DNA of 40,810 bases from Gammaproteobacteria bacterium. GTDB taxonomy: Bacteria > Pseudomonadota > Gammaproteobacteria > Steroidobacterales > Steroidobacteraceae. The position numbers were made by a program, and so were the translations under genes. The stretch covers positions 1-40,810 of the forward strand of contig JANYIY010000411.1 of assembly GCA_025358615.1 (NCBI GenBank). Direction: 5' to 3'. The notes under the pieces are model-generated. The model was given only the letters and a program-made list of their open reading frames with translations, was not told where the DNA came from and ran no database searches. Positions 18,259 to 27,993 of this stretch are shown here, in pieces; the stretch's first letter is position 1, and every line of letters starts with the position of its first letter.

Positions 18259-19186
18259 ACAGCGCCCACGCGCTTGCCAAATCCTGCACCACATGCCCGA
18301 GCGACTTGTAGACGGTGATGTCGGCTCGAGACCTCCGGCCCGCGATCCTGCCCGCCAACACTTCGCCGATCTCGGCGACGACGTGTGCATCGCCGATGAG
18401 ACCCGCCGCTTTCGCGCGTAAGAACTCGGCGCCTTGGCGCAGTACACCCTCACGACTGTCGGCGATGAAGCGCGATCGGACGACGAGATCGTTATCCACC
18501 TCGACGGGTCCGGCGATACTGGATCCCACGACGTTTAGATGGGTTCCGGCTTGGACCCAGCTCCCCTGCAGAATGGGCTCCCGTGCGCTCGTGACCGTGC
18601 AAATAATGTCGGCGTCGCTGACTGCCTCTTTTACATCCGCAGCGACGCTGAATGGGATTCCAAGTTCAGCGCTCATTCGCCGACAGAACTCCGACGCCCG
18701 CTGCGGCGAGCGTCCCCACACGCGAACCGCCTCAAGGGTGCGCACCTGGAGCAGCGCGCGCGCGTGCGCGGCCGCCTGCTCGCCGTAGCCCAGAATGGCA
18801 AGCCGCGAGGCGTCGGGTCGCGCCAGCGCATGCGTCGCCACCGCGCTGGCGGCGGCGGTGCGTATGGCAGTGATCTCGCCGGCGTGTACGATGCACACGG
18901 GCTCCCCCGTGGCCGGCTCGAACAGCACCACCAGCCCCTGATGGGATTGGCGGCCCATGGAGAAATTTTCCGGGTACACGCTGACGAGTTTGGCGCCGAA
19001 GGCCGCGTGCTCGCCCAATGCGCCTGGCATGATCCCGAACAGATGCCCGTTTCCCAGGGGGATGATGGATCGCAGCAGTTGGCGCGTCGTGCCATCCGAG
19101 AAATCGATCATGGCCTGCCTGACGATGGGAATGCAGACCTCGAAGGTCAGTCGTTTCGCCACCTCATCCCGTTCAATCACTCGCAT
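18248..19186 (-). CDS. Ornithine cyclodeaminase / mu-crystallin family protein (possible DauB-like L-arginine dehydrogenase)
   Basis: FGAKLVSVYPENFSMGRQSHQGLVVLFEPATGEPVCIVHAGEITAIRTAAASAVATHALARPDASRLAILGYGEQAAAHARAL. Confidence 0.88.
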   Translation of the reverse strand: MRVIERDEVAKRLTFEVCIPIVRQAMIDFSDGTTRQLLRSIIPLGNGHLFGIMPGALGEHAAFGAKLVSVYPENFSMGRQSHQGLVVLFEPATGEPVCIVHAGEITAIRTAAASAVATHALARPDASRLAILGYGEQAAAHARALLQVRTLEAVRVWGRSPQRASEFCRRMSAELGIPFSVAADVKEAVSDADIICTVTSAREPILQGSWVQAGTHLNVVGSSIAGPVEVDNDLVVRSRFIADSREGVLRQGAEFLRAKAAGLIGDAHVVAEIGEVLAGRIAGRRSRADITVYKSLGHVVQDLASAWALFKS

Positions 19187-19202
19187 GGCGCGGATAATCG
19201 GA

Positions 19203-19730
19203 TCAAGTCACGCCGGTCGGGTGCTTCACTCGTTGCGGGAGTTGCCATTCTGGCCGGATAAAGTGGCAGGTGTAGCCTGCGGGATAGCGCTCCAGATAGT
19301 CCTGGTGATCAGGCTCAGCCTCCCAGAAATCGCCGGCGGGAGCCAACTCGGTGACCACCTTGCCGGGCCATAGCCCTGAGGCCTCGACGTCCGCGATGGT
19401 GTCCTCGGCAACCAGTTTCTGTTCTTCACTAGTATAGAAGATGGCCGAGCGATAGCTCAGCCCTCGATCGTTACCCTGCCTGTTGAGCGTGCTGGGATCG
19501 TGGATCTGGAAAAAGAATTCGAGCAGTTTGCGAAAGGTGATCTTGCGAGGGTCGAATATGATCTCGATCGCTTCGGCGTGCGTGCCGTGATTGCGATAGG
19601 TGGCATTTCGCACATCGCCTCCCGAATAACCCACCCGAGTCGAGATGACGCCCGGGTAGCGGCGCAGCAGATCCTGTACGCCCCAAAAGCAGCCGCCTGC
19701 GAGAACTGCGCGTTCGGTTGATGTACTCAT
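19203..19730 (-). CDS. msrA: Peptide-methionine (S)-S-oxide reductase
   Basis: [64 protein letters not shown]. Confidence 0.95.
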   Translation of the reverse strand: MSTSTERAVLAGGCFWGVQDLLRRYPGVISTRVGYSGGDVRNATYRNHGTHAEAIEIIFDPRKITFRKLLEFFFQIHDPSTLNRQGNDRGLSYRSAIFYTSEEQKLVAEDTIADVEASGLWPGKVVTELAPAGDFWEAEPDHQDYLERYPAGYTCHFIRPEWQLPQRVKHPTGVT

Positions 19731-19867
19731 CGCCTTACTCCTATCCCAGACGGGTCGTCGATAGATTGAACACTTGCCCGGTGAATGTCCACGGCGGGTA
19801 GAATTGGGCCGGAGCGGCCGAAATCAAGCGCTGGGAGCCGTTGCCCGGAGGGTATGCCGCCGCTCGG

Positions 19868-20758
19868 TTAGCCGTCGACCCAAGTGATAGCCATCCGCAT
19901 GGGTACGGCGCTGCCGGGCGGCACCATGAATACGCCTGGCTTGGCGCGAAAGTCCTGTGAGAATCCTTGCGGATCCGCAACGCCGTGCCAGGGTTCTATA
20001 CATATGAAATTGGCGCCCGGCTTGGTCCAGATGCCGAGATAGGGCATGCCCGGAAAATGGACGCGAATGCGCGGTCCGTCGGCGGCGCCATAGGTGACGG
20101 CCTGGCTGCGGATTTTATCGAAGATGATGACATCGTCTCGAAACAGGTCATCGCCAAGTGCCAGGCGTCGATTCGAGATCGGTGTGGCATGCGGCTCCGG
20201 CGTCAACAGCCCGTCGACATTGAGGCGCCGCATCGGCGCAGGCTCATCGCTCGTGAACTCGATGAAATGGGATGCGCGTGCGCGGCCATAGGGCAGCGGC
20301 CAACGAAATCCAGGGTGGTAGCCGAAGCTTGCAGGCATGGGTTCATCGCCCGCGTTTCTGACCCAACTCGTGATGGATAGCGTCGTGCCCTCGAGCGCAA
20401 AGTGGACATCCAATTTGAAGCGATAGGGGTAGATCTCAAGGCTGGCGGCGTCTGCCTTTAGCTGAAAAGTCGCGGCGTCTGCAGTCGAATCGATGAGGTC
20501 GAAACGCTTGCCGCGCGCGAAGCCGTGCCTGGAAAGGTGATAGACCTTGGAATCCAGCCGGTAGGCGCCGCCGGCGAGGGCTCCCACAATGGGAAATAGC
20601 AGCGGCGCGCGTCCGGTCCAGACATCCGGATCGCCGTCCCACAGCAAATCGTGCCCTTGGGCGTCGCGCAGAGTGGACAGTTGTGCCCCCTGTGGATTGA
20701 CCTCGGCGGAAAGGTCGCCGGAATGTAGAGACACCCATTGATTACGCTGCTCTGTCAC
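19868..20758 (-). CDS. Aldose 1-epimerase family protein
   Basis: LLWDGDPDVWTGRAPLLFPIVGAL; HGFARGKRF; FGYHPGFRWPL; ICIEPWHGVADPQG. Confidence 0.9.
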   Translation of the reverse strand: MTEQRNQWVSLHSGDLSAEVNPQGAQLSTLRDAQGHDLLWDGDPDVWTGRAPLLFPIVGALAGGAYRLDSKVYHLSRHGFARGKRFDLIDSTADAATFQLKADAASLEIYPYRFKLDVHFALEGTTLSITSWVRNAGDEPMPASFGYHPGFRWPLPYGRARASHFIEFTSDEPAPMRRLNVDGLLTPEPHATPISNRRLALGDDLFRDDVIIFDKIRSQAVTYGAADGPRIRVHFPGMPYLGIWTKPGANFICIEPWHGVADPQGFSQDFRAKPGVFMVPPGSAVPMRMAITWVDG

Positions 20759-20826
20759 GAGTAAACCTCCGGCCTATAATCGCTTGCATATACCATGACA
20801 ACGCCCGCAACCATTACTCCTATACG

Positions 20827-22041
20827 ATGGATGGCGTGATGAATATCGACGACTTCGATCTAAGAGCGCCGCCGCAGTCATTCTACGATGATCCGTATCC
20901 CACCTATGCGGCTCTGCGTTCTGCATCGCCGGTGCATCGGTTACCCGATGGATCGCTGTTTCTCACCCGATACGCGGATCTTGAACATGTCTATCGGGAC
21001 ACAACGACGTTCAGTTCCGATAAGAAAATAGAATTCTGGCCCAAGTTCGGCGATTCGCCGTTGTACGAACATCACACCACCAGTCTGGTGTTCAATGACC
21101 CGCCGTTGCACACCCGTGTGCGCAAGATTATCGCGGGTGCGCTGACTCCGCGGGCCATCGGTGCCATGGAGCCGGGCCTTAACGCCGTGGTCGATCGGCT
21201 GTTGGACCGGATTGAATCGCAGGGCAGCGTCGAATTGATCACTCAGTTCGCGGCCGTCATCCCGGTTGAGATCATCGGCAATCTTCTGGGCGTGCCGCAT
21301 GACGAACGTGAACCGCTGCGCGGCTGGTCCCTTGCCATTCTCGGCGCGCTCGAACCGACGCCGACCGCCGCGATGCTGCAAGCCGGGAACCAGGCGGTTC
21401 GAGACTTTCTCGTGTATCTGCAGAGACTGGTCGCCGATCGTCGCCGCCATCCCGGTGAGTCCGCAAACGACGTGCTGACGCGCCTCTTGGGAGATAAACA
21501 CGAGGCCGCGCAACTCACCGAAATGGAGTTGCTGCAGAATTGCATTTTCATACTCAATGCGGGGCATGAAACCACCACCAACCTCATCAGCAATGGGCTG
21601 CAACTGCTGATCGACTGGCCCGATCAGCGACGCGCTCTGCTCGAGAATCCGCAGCTGATCAAGACCGCCATCGAAGAGTTTTTGCGCTTCGAGAGTTCCA
21701 ATCAGCTCGGCAATCGGCGTACCACCATTGCCACGCAACTAGGAGGGCAGGACTTGCCTGCGGGCACACAATTGAACCTGTGCATCGGTGCAGCGAATCG
21801 AGACCCGGAGCAATTCGAGGGGCCGGACAGATTGGACCTTGCGCGCACGCCAAACCGGCATCTGGCATTTGGATCCGGCGCACACCTCTGCATCGGAGTG
21901 AATCTCGCGCGCTTGGAGGGTAGGGTGGCCATTGGGCGTTTTCTCAACCGCTTTCCCCGATACCGGCCAACCGGCACCCCGGTTCGCGGCGGGCGGGCGC
22001 GCTTTCGCGGCTTTCTGTCCGTTCCGATAGAAGTAGGTTGA
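20827..22041 (+). CDS. Cytochrome P450
   Basis: I-helix NAGHETTTNLISN; ExxR region EEFLRFESSNQLGNRRT; heme loop FGSGAHLCIGVNLARLE. Confidence 0.95.
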   Translation: MDGVMNIDDFDLRAPPQSFYDDPYPTYAALRSASPVHRLPDGSLFLTRYADLEHVYRDTTTFSSDKKIEFWPKFGDSPLYEHHTTSLVFNDPPLHTRVRKIIAGALTPRAIGAMEPGLNAVVDRLLDRIESQGSVELITQFAAVIPVEIIGNLLGVPHDEREPLRGWSLAILGALEPTPTAAMLQAGNQAVRDFLVYLQRLVADRRRHPGESANDVLTRLLGDKHEAAQLTEMELLQNCIFILNAGHETTTNLISNGLQLLIDWPDQRRALLENPQLIKTAIEEFLRFESSNQLGNRRTTIATQLGGQDLPAGTQLNLCIGAANRDPEQFEGPDRLDLARTPNRHLAFGSGAHLCIGVNLARLEGRVAIGRFLNRFPRYRPTGTPVRGGRARFRGFLSVPIEVG

Positions 22042-22229
22042 GGCAGCGAAACGCAATATGTTAATTGCCGGCCGTTCCACGACGGCGGGTTGCTGCCGAA
22101 GAATCCTCGCCGCAATCTCTGTGCTGCAGTATTCTGAGCCCATAGGCCGTTTACGGGATGTTCTCATCGGTGCTTCGCCCGCGTGCGGCTGCATAGCTTC
22201 GAGAAAAAATTAAATAGGGGTATTCCGTC

Positions 22230-25200
22230 ATGCCAAGGTCCAAAGGATGGGTCGTCGTCAGGTCGACGCTGCGCGAATGGACGCGTTGCCTGCAAATTCT
22301 CGTCATCACGGCGCTAGCCGTAGCGGTCGCGCTAAGTGCCTCTGATGCATCCGCACAGCAGAGCGGGGCCGGCCGTTTCAAACCCTACGCCCGCACCGGC
22401 CCGATCGTGGCCCACCGGCAGCCTCTATCGCTGCGGGAGAAAGAGCGCGTCAAAGTGGTGGTCACGATGAGCGATGAGTCGGTCGCCGAGGCTCGTGCAC
22501 TCGCGCCGGATCATGTTGTGAGCAGGGCAGATCACGACGCGATTCAGTCGCGGGTGGAGCGCCAGCACGCGTCACTCGAGCCGGCGATTGTATCGCGCGG
22601 CGGCAGGGTGCTTGCGCACTACCACGCCGCCATGAACGGTATGAAGATCGAGATCGCGCGCGGCGAAATCGCAGGCCTGTCGAGCTTGCCCGGCGTAGTC
22701 CAAGTCGTTCCGGTACCGACGTACGCTCTTAAGAACTCCGTCAGCGTGCCTTACATCGGTGCGCCGGCAGTCTGGCAGGGAACGCCCGCATTCAAGGGTG
22801 AGCATGTCAAAATTGCCGTTCTCGATACCGGCATCGATTACACGCATGCGGACTTCGGCGGCCCCGGCACCGTAGACGCGTTCATGGCCGCCGCCGCGAC
22901 CAGCACGTCGCCTGCGGATCCGGCGATGTTTGGACCGAACGCGCCCAAGGTCAAGGGTGGCACTGACCTGGTTGGCGATGACTACGATGCAAATACCGCC
23001 GGCAGCGTACCCGCTCCGGATCCGAATCCGCTCGACTGCAATGGCCATGGCAGTCACGTATCGGGCACGGCCGCCGGATTCGGCGTCGCGAAGGACGGCA
23101 CCACTTACCACGGTCCCTACAACGAGGCGGTCTATAGCACTGGGTTTGGCATCGGCCCCGGTGTCGCACCGCTCGCCGACCTCTACATGGTGCGCATATT
23201 CGGCTGCAGCGGCACGACGGACGTGGTTACGGATGCCATCGAATGGGCGGTACAAAACGATATGGACGTGATCAGCATGTCGCTGGGCGCGGCCTATGGT
23301 CCCGCCTCCAGTTCGGATTCGATCGCCGCTGACAATGCGGCGAAGGCCGGCATCATCGTGGTGGCGGCGGCGGGCAACGAGGGGCCCGCGCCCTATGTGA
23401 CCGGCGACCCCGGTTCTGCGACCCGCGCCATCAGTGTCGCGGCCATGAACGCACGTCCATTCCTTGCCAACGGCGTGCGAATCGCGTTCTCTTCGGGCGG
23501 CGGCGCGAACGGCGTCGAGGCGAACAGCCTGCCGCTGCCGAGTGGCAGCGTGCCGGCGGTGGTATTGACCACGTCTGCCGCCGCGCTCGGCCTCGGCTGC
23601 AATGCCACGGACTTTCCAGCGAACGCGGCGGGCGCGCTGGTGATCCTGTCGCGCGGCACGTGCTCGTTTGTGCAAAAGGCCACCAACGCTGCAGCCGCAG
23701 GCGCGGCTGCAGTCGGCGTCGTCAACAACGGAGCCGGCTTCTTCAACCCGGCGATCGACGGTGTCACCATTCCGTTCATCGAGCTGCAGAAAACCGACAC
23801 CGCCACCTTCCTGGCGGTGCCGGCGGCAGCCACGGCCTCGGTGGTCCCGGCAAACGTGCCTGATACGACATTTAAGCTGGCGGCCTCATTCAGCTCCGGC
23901 GGACCTCGCGATGAGGACGGAGCGCTCAAGCCCAATGTCACGGCGCCGGGCGTCAATGTGTTCTCGGTCAATATCGGCAGCGGCAACGGCGGCACTTACG
24001 ATTCCGGTACCTCCATGGCGACTCCGCATGTCGCCGGGGTCGCCGCCCTCGCCGTGCAGGCGCACAAGGATTGGAAGCAGTCGAGTTTGCGTGCGGCGGT
24101 CGTTGAGACTGCATCGCCGACGGCCCTTCCGGACTATGCACCGCGAATCGAAGGTTCGGGTCTGGTGCAGGCGGTGGGAGCCACCACCACGGATGTCACC
24201 GTGCAGGGCGATGAGGACGGAAAGATGGGTCTCTTGTCTTTCGGTGTCGCCGAGCTGACGCGCGACTATCGTGATGAGAAGGACCTCGTCATTCGCAATC
24301 ACGGTCGCTTGCCCGCGGCGTTCACGGCCACCGCGACCTCTCCGGGAGGCGTACCGCATTCAGTCAGGCTGTCGAGCTCGACGGTATACGTCCACGGCCG
24401 CGATGAGACGACCCTGCGCATGTCGCTCGCGGTACCGGCAAAGACCGCCGGCGGCACCCATGACGCGAATGGCGTCGCGTTTACGGACGCTTCCGGCGTG
24501 ATCACCTTGAATCCGGTGTCATCGTCGAACCACGGGGTAAGTTTGAATCTGCCGTACTATCTCGTGACCAGGGCGCGATCCAATGTCGATGCCGATTTGC
24601 GCGACGGCAAGAATCCGAGCATTCGACTGACGAATCGCAACGGGGTGATTGCCGGCAACGGCGACTTCTATGCCTGGGGCCTTAAGAACCCGAAGACCGG
24701 AATCATCGACGCGGCCTACGAGCCTCGGGCCGTCGGTGTGCAGACCAACCCGATCTCGGCCACAGACAGCGTTCTCGTGTTCGCCGTGAACACCTATGGC
24801 CGCTTCTCCAATCCCGCCGTGGGCGAGTACGACATCTTCATCGACGTCAACGGCGATGGAGTCTATGACTTCGTGCTGTTCTCAGGGGATGTCGGAGCGA
24901 TCGAACTCGGCGAGGTGAATGGTCAAATCGGGACGTTCCTCATCGATCTTAAGAGTAACGCGTTGATCCCGGAATTCCCCGCCGACGCGCCGACCGACGG
25001 CTCTACGCTGCTGCTGCCGATGTTGGCTTCGGACTTGGGGATTTCACCGACGAATCCTCGCTTTACTTACGCCGTGCACGCCTTTGACAGTACCGCAGCA
25101 GGCGAGTCCTTGGCGGGAACCGCCTCGTTCAATGCCTTTGCGCCGTCGATTTCCAACGCCATGTTCGTATCGGTGCCGCCCAACACGAGCACAGAGGTGC

Positions 25201-25316
25201 CTGTTGTCATCAATAAGGCCGAGTTCAGGAAGACTCCTGCGCTGGGCTTCATGGTCGTGACGGAAGACAACGTCTCGGGAGGGAGCCAGGCGAATCTCTT
25301 GAAGTTGCACCACTGA
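22230..25316 (+). CDS. Secreted S8 (subtilisin-like) serine peptidase with inhibitor_I9 prodomain and PA domain insertion
   Basis: Catalytic motifs VLDTGIDYTHADF, NGHGSHVSGTAAG, SGTSMATPHVAGVAAL; PA-like ALVILSRGTCSFVQKATNAAAAGAAAVGVVNN; N-terminal signal segment. Confidence 0.93.
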   Translation: MPRSKGWVVVRSTLREWTRCLQILVITALAVAVALSASDASAQQSGAGRFKPYARTGPIVAHRQPLSLREKERVKVVVTMSDESVAEARALAPDHVVSRADHDAIQSRVERQHASLEPAIVSRGGRVLAHYHAAMNGMKIEIARGEIAGLSSLPGVVQVVPVPTYALKNSVSVPYIGAPAVWQGTPAFKGEHVKIAVLDTGIDYTHADFGGPGTVDAFMAAAATSTSPADPAMFGPNAPKVKGGTDLVGDDYDANTAGSVPAPDPNPLDCNGHGSHVSGTAAGFGVAKDGTTYHGPYNEAVYSTGFGIGPGVAPLADLYMVRIFGCSGTTDVVTDAIEWAVQNDMDVISMSLGAAYGPASSSDSIAADNAAKAGIIVVAAAGNEGPAPYVTGDPGSATRAISVAAMNARPFLANGVRIAFSSGGGANGVEANSLPLPSGSVPAVVLTTSAAALGLGCNATDFPANAAGALVILSRGTCSFVQKATNAAAAGAAAVGVVNNGAGFFNPAIDGVTIPFIELQKTDTATFLAVPAAATASVVPANVPDTTFKLAASFSSGGPRDEDGALKPNVTAPGVNVFSVNIGSGNGGTYDSGTSMATPHVAGVAALAVQAHKDWKQSSLRAAVVETASPTALPDYAPRIEGSGLVQAVGATTTDVTVQGDEDGKMGLLSFGVAELTRDYRDEKDLVIRNHGRLPAAFTATATSPGGVPHSVRLSSSTVYVHGRDETTLRMSLAVPAKTAGGTHDANGVAFTDASGVITLNPVSSSNHGVSLNLPYYLVTRARSNVDADLRDGKNPSIRLTNRNGVIAGNGDFYAWGLKNPKTGIIDAAYEPRAVGVQTNPISATDSVLVFAVNTYGRFSNPAVGEYDIFIDVNGDGVYDFVLFSGDVGAIELGEVNGQIGTFLIDLKSNALIPEFPADAPTDGSTLLLPMLASDLGISPTNPRFTYAVHAFDSTAAGESLAGTASFNAFAPSISNAMFVSVPPNTSTEVPVVINKAEFRKTPALGFMVVTEDNVSGGSQANLLKLHH

Positions 25317-25322
25317 CGAGCC

Positions 25323-25369
25323 GCGGCTGCGCCGGAGTCGCCATGACTTCGGCGCGGCCGCATTTTTTT
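25323..25369 (+). terminator. Rho-independent terminator after the S8 peptidase gene
   Basis: 16-bp stem GCGGCTGCGCCGGAGT / ACTTCGGCGCGGCCGC (two G-U pairs), 7-nt loop CGCCATG, followed by A + T7. Confidence 0.88.
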
Positions 25370-25386
25370 GATTTTGCACCCTCCCC

Positions 25387-25488
25387 CTCGAAAAGCTGCA
25401 CAAGCTGGAGGGTCAGTTCGGAGTGCCGAAACTCGACATCGACCCGCTCAACGGGGGGCCGGCGAGTGGACCGCCCAAAACGGGATAA
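25387..25488 (+). pseudogene. Possible orphan C-terminal coding remnant (LEKLHKLEGQFGVPKLDIDPLNGGPASGPPKTG*)
   Basis: 33 sense codons and a stop in a protein-like frame, with no start codon; immediately upstream in frame is a TGA. Confidence 0.25.
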
Positions 25489-25493
25489 GTCCC

Positions 25494-26654
25494 TCAAGCA
25501 TCCTTACGGGAGCGCAATACCCGCAGCTTGCTTTGAAAATCTTCCATATTGATGTAGGCGCCGCACATGTGGCGGTGACCTTGGAACGAGTGCCGCCCAT
25601 GCATGGTGCGCCAATTATCGAAGAACAAGACCGTTCCCGGCAGCAGCCGCATGGAAATCTCGTGCGCGGGATCGTTGATCAAGCGATGCCAGAGCGACAA
25701 TGCGCGATAGAACTCGTTCATGCGGGCCGTGGGCAGCCTGAAGGGCGCTCGATCGTAGTTGTTGTAGGCGATCTGTTTCACGTCGCCGTGGTCATCGAGT
25801 GCGATGATGGGATGTTCGGCTTTCAGATGCACGCCGTCGCCCAGGTAATGTGCCGGCACCTTGATCTCGGTCAACACTTCGAAAGCTCTCGGGTCGCTGT
25901 TGCGAATCGTCTCCGCCACTTTGAAGCCATCCACCAGGGTGCTGTCGCCTCCCGAGCCGTCGAATTGCAGACAACTGAACATCTGAAATCCCGGCGAATC
26001 GTTGCTGTAGGTGCCGTCGGTGTGCGGGCCGATCGCGACCGAGGTGTAGGCCGTGTCTTTGAAAGCCATGTTGGCGGAGAACTCCCACATGCCCCCAAAA
26101 ATGGTCTCGCGCACGTAACCGACACGCTTTACCAGGGCCTCAGTTCCGGCCATGGACGCCTCGGCGCCAGTGGTCAAGGCGAACCCGAATTCCTCGACCA
26201 GGGAGAGCCAACGCAGTAGGCCGGCATCGGAGCCCATGACTTCTTCGTGGCTCACGCTCGGGAAATTCTCGCCCATCGTGTCTCGATCCCACAGGGTTCG
26301 GTGCGGGGCGCGCGACCGGCCTTTGGTCTGGACGATATGCCAAAGAAATTGGGCGGGAAATACGCTGACGCTGTCGTCGTGCCGCCAGGAGATGTGCAGT
26401 GCGTTGCCGCCGTCCTTGATTTCGATCTTTGCCGGCATGATGTCCATGGGTATCGAAAAGGTATCCACTTCGCGCTGCAGCGTGTCGGCGTTCAAACTGT
26501 GTTTGGCATGGCAATGGTCGCGCAGCCAGAACGGCGCGAATCGCGCCGGCGGTGCCGTTGCGCCCCAAGTCACTTCCACCTGGCCATCGATGAGCTTGGC
26601 GGAGTTCAGCAGCGCCGCGGAGTGGACTACTTGCTGCAATACGGGCTGATTCAT
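25494..26654 (-). CDS. TauD/TfdA-superfamily Fe(II)/2OG dioxygenase with N-terminal DUF971-like domain (gamma-butyrobetaine/trimethyllysine hydroxylase-like)
   Basis: FWLRDHCHAKHSLNADTLQREV; HTDGTYSNDSPGFQMFSCLQFDGSGGDSTLVDGF (HxD); LLPGTVLFFDNWRTMHGRHSF (distal His). Confidence 0.87.
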   Translation of the reverse strand: MNQPVLQQVVHSAALLNSAKLIDGQVEVTWGATAPPARFAPFWLRDHCHAKHSLNADTLQREVDTFSIPMDIMPAKIEIKDGGNALHISWRHDDSVSVFPAQFLWHIVQTKGRSRAPHRTLWDRDTMGENFPSVSHEEVMGSDAGLLRWLSLVEEFGFALTTGAEASMAGTEALVKRVGYVRETIFGGMWEFSANMAFKDTAYTSVAIGPHTDGTYSNDSPGFQMFSCLQFDGSGGDSTLVDGFKVAETIRNSDPRAFEVLTEIKVPAHYLGDGVHLKAEHPIIALDDHGDVKQIAYNNYDRAPFRLPTARMNEFYRALSLWHRLINDPAHEISMRLLPGTVLFFDNWRTMHGRHSFQGHRHMCGAYINMEDFQSKLRVLRSRKDA

Positions 26655-26674
26655 CGGGATCCCAGTGTCGTTGA

Positions 26675-26702
26675 TTGTGATGCTACTGAACGATCGTATA
26701 AT
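26675..26702 (+). promoter_or_regulatory. Candidate sigma70-like promoter TTGTGA-N16-TATAAT for the MFS gene
   Basis: Perfect TATAAT at 26697-26702 with a 4/6 -35 match; a 12-bp palindrome GCACGGCCGTGC follows at 26747-26758. Confidence 0.45.
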
Positions 26703-26772
26703 AACGCACGCGGGCCGTCAATTCGCCGGGGAACAACATAGCTATTGCACGGCCGTGCCGTAGAATTGTGCG

Positions 26773-27993
26773 GTGACCGACAACAAGACCGCCACCGTCA
26801 CCATTCTGCTGTGCGCCCTGGGCGCGATCTTCGAGGGCGTCGACCTGCAGGTAGCCGGGGTCGCCGCCGCGGGCATCATTGCCGAGTTCAAGCCGGTTCC
26901 GGAGTATCTGGGTATTTTCTTCAGTGCCAGTACCTTGGGGCTGTGCGGCGGCGCGCTGCTGGGCGGGCGTTTATCGGACCGGGTCGGACGCAAGCGAGTG
27001 TTGATCACCTCGGTAGCCGTGTTCGGCCTGTTTTCCTTGCTGGCCGCGTCCGCGACCACCTTTTGGGCGCTCACCTGGGCGCGCTTGTTGACGGGATTCG
27101 GTCTCGGCGGCGCCTTCCCCATCTTTGTCGCATTGACGGCGGAAAGCAGCGCTCCCAACCGGCGCAGCTCCAATGTTGCGCTCGTCTACAGCGCCATGCC
27201 GTTTGGCGGGGCACTGGTAAGCCTGCTCAGCATGCTCACGGCGCCTGCCCATTGGCGGCAGCTGTTCATCGTCGGCGGTATCGCCCCGCTCATTGTGGCA
27301 CCCATCATGGCGGCATATTTGCGCGAGTCGCGGGCGTTTGAGCAAACGCTTGCCGTCGTGGGCCAAGGCAAGTCGCATGAGGCGGGCTTCCTCGCTGTCT
27401 TTGCGGAGGGCCGTGCCTCGAGAACAGTCTTGTTGTGGGCGAGTTTCTTCTTAGGATTGTTGACCCTGTACTTATTGTTGAATTGGCTTCCGACCTTGCT
27501 TCTAGGGTTTGGGCTCGACAAGCGCCATGCGTCCTTCGCGCAGATTGCGTTCAACTTGGGCGGGGCCGTTGCTGCACTCTTCGTCGGGAAATTGCTGGAT
27601 GGTCATCACCGCCGCAGCAGCGCCATTGTGGTGTTCGCGGCGCTGCCCGTGTCGCTGGTATGCTTGGCACTGGCTCCGCAGCAGTCATCGGTCATCGTCT
27701 TTATTGTATTGCTGCTGGGGATCGTCGTGCTCGCCTCGCAGGTCGTCATGTACGCCATGGCGCCGCAGTGCTATCCGACACGCATTCGCGGAGTCGGAGT
27801 CGGCACGGCGGTGGCCGTCGGACGAGTCGGATCGATCGTGGGGCCGGCCATTGCGGGCGTTCTGGTCGCGCGTGGTCTGTCCACGTCGCAGTTATTGCTG
27901 ATTCTCGTACCGGTGACCCTGGTCGGCGGCGTCTGCGCCATTGCCCTCGTCTGGATCATGACGATGAACCGTGGCTACGATGATCCGCGATGA
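26773..27993 (+). CDS. MFS transporter, AAHS (aromatic acid:H+ symporter)-like
   Basis: GTG start; LLCALGAIFEGVDLQVAGVAAAGI; GGRLSDRVGRKRVLI; LLTGFGLGGAFPIFVALTAE. Confidence 0.85.
   Translation: MTDNKTATVTILLCALGAIFEGVDLQVAGVAAAGIIAEFKPVPEYLGIFFSASTLGLCGGALLGGRLSDRVGRKRVLITSVAVFGLFSLLAASATTFWALTWARLLTGFGLGGAFPIFVALTAESSAPNRRSSNVALVYSAMPFGGALVSLLSMLTAPAHWRQLFIVGGIAPLIVAPIMAAYLRESRAFEQTLAVVGQGKSHEAGFLAVFAEGRASRTVLLWASFFLGLLTLYLLLNWLPTLLLGFGLDKRHASFAQIAFNLGGAVAALFVGKLLDGHHRRSSAIVVFAALPVSLVCLALAPQQSSVIVFIVLLLGIVVLASQVVMYAMAPQCYPTRIRGVGVGTAVAVGRVGSIVGPAIAGVLVARGLSTSQLLLILVPVTLVGGVCAIALVWIMTMNRGYDDPR

Noticed and set aside
22572-23675. 367-aa ORF antisense to the S8 peptidase
   Set aside because: Antisense shadow ORF with Arg-rich, motif-free translation.
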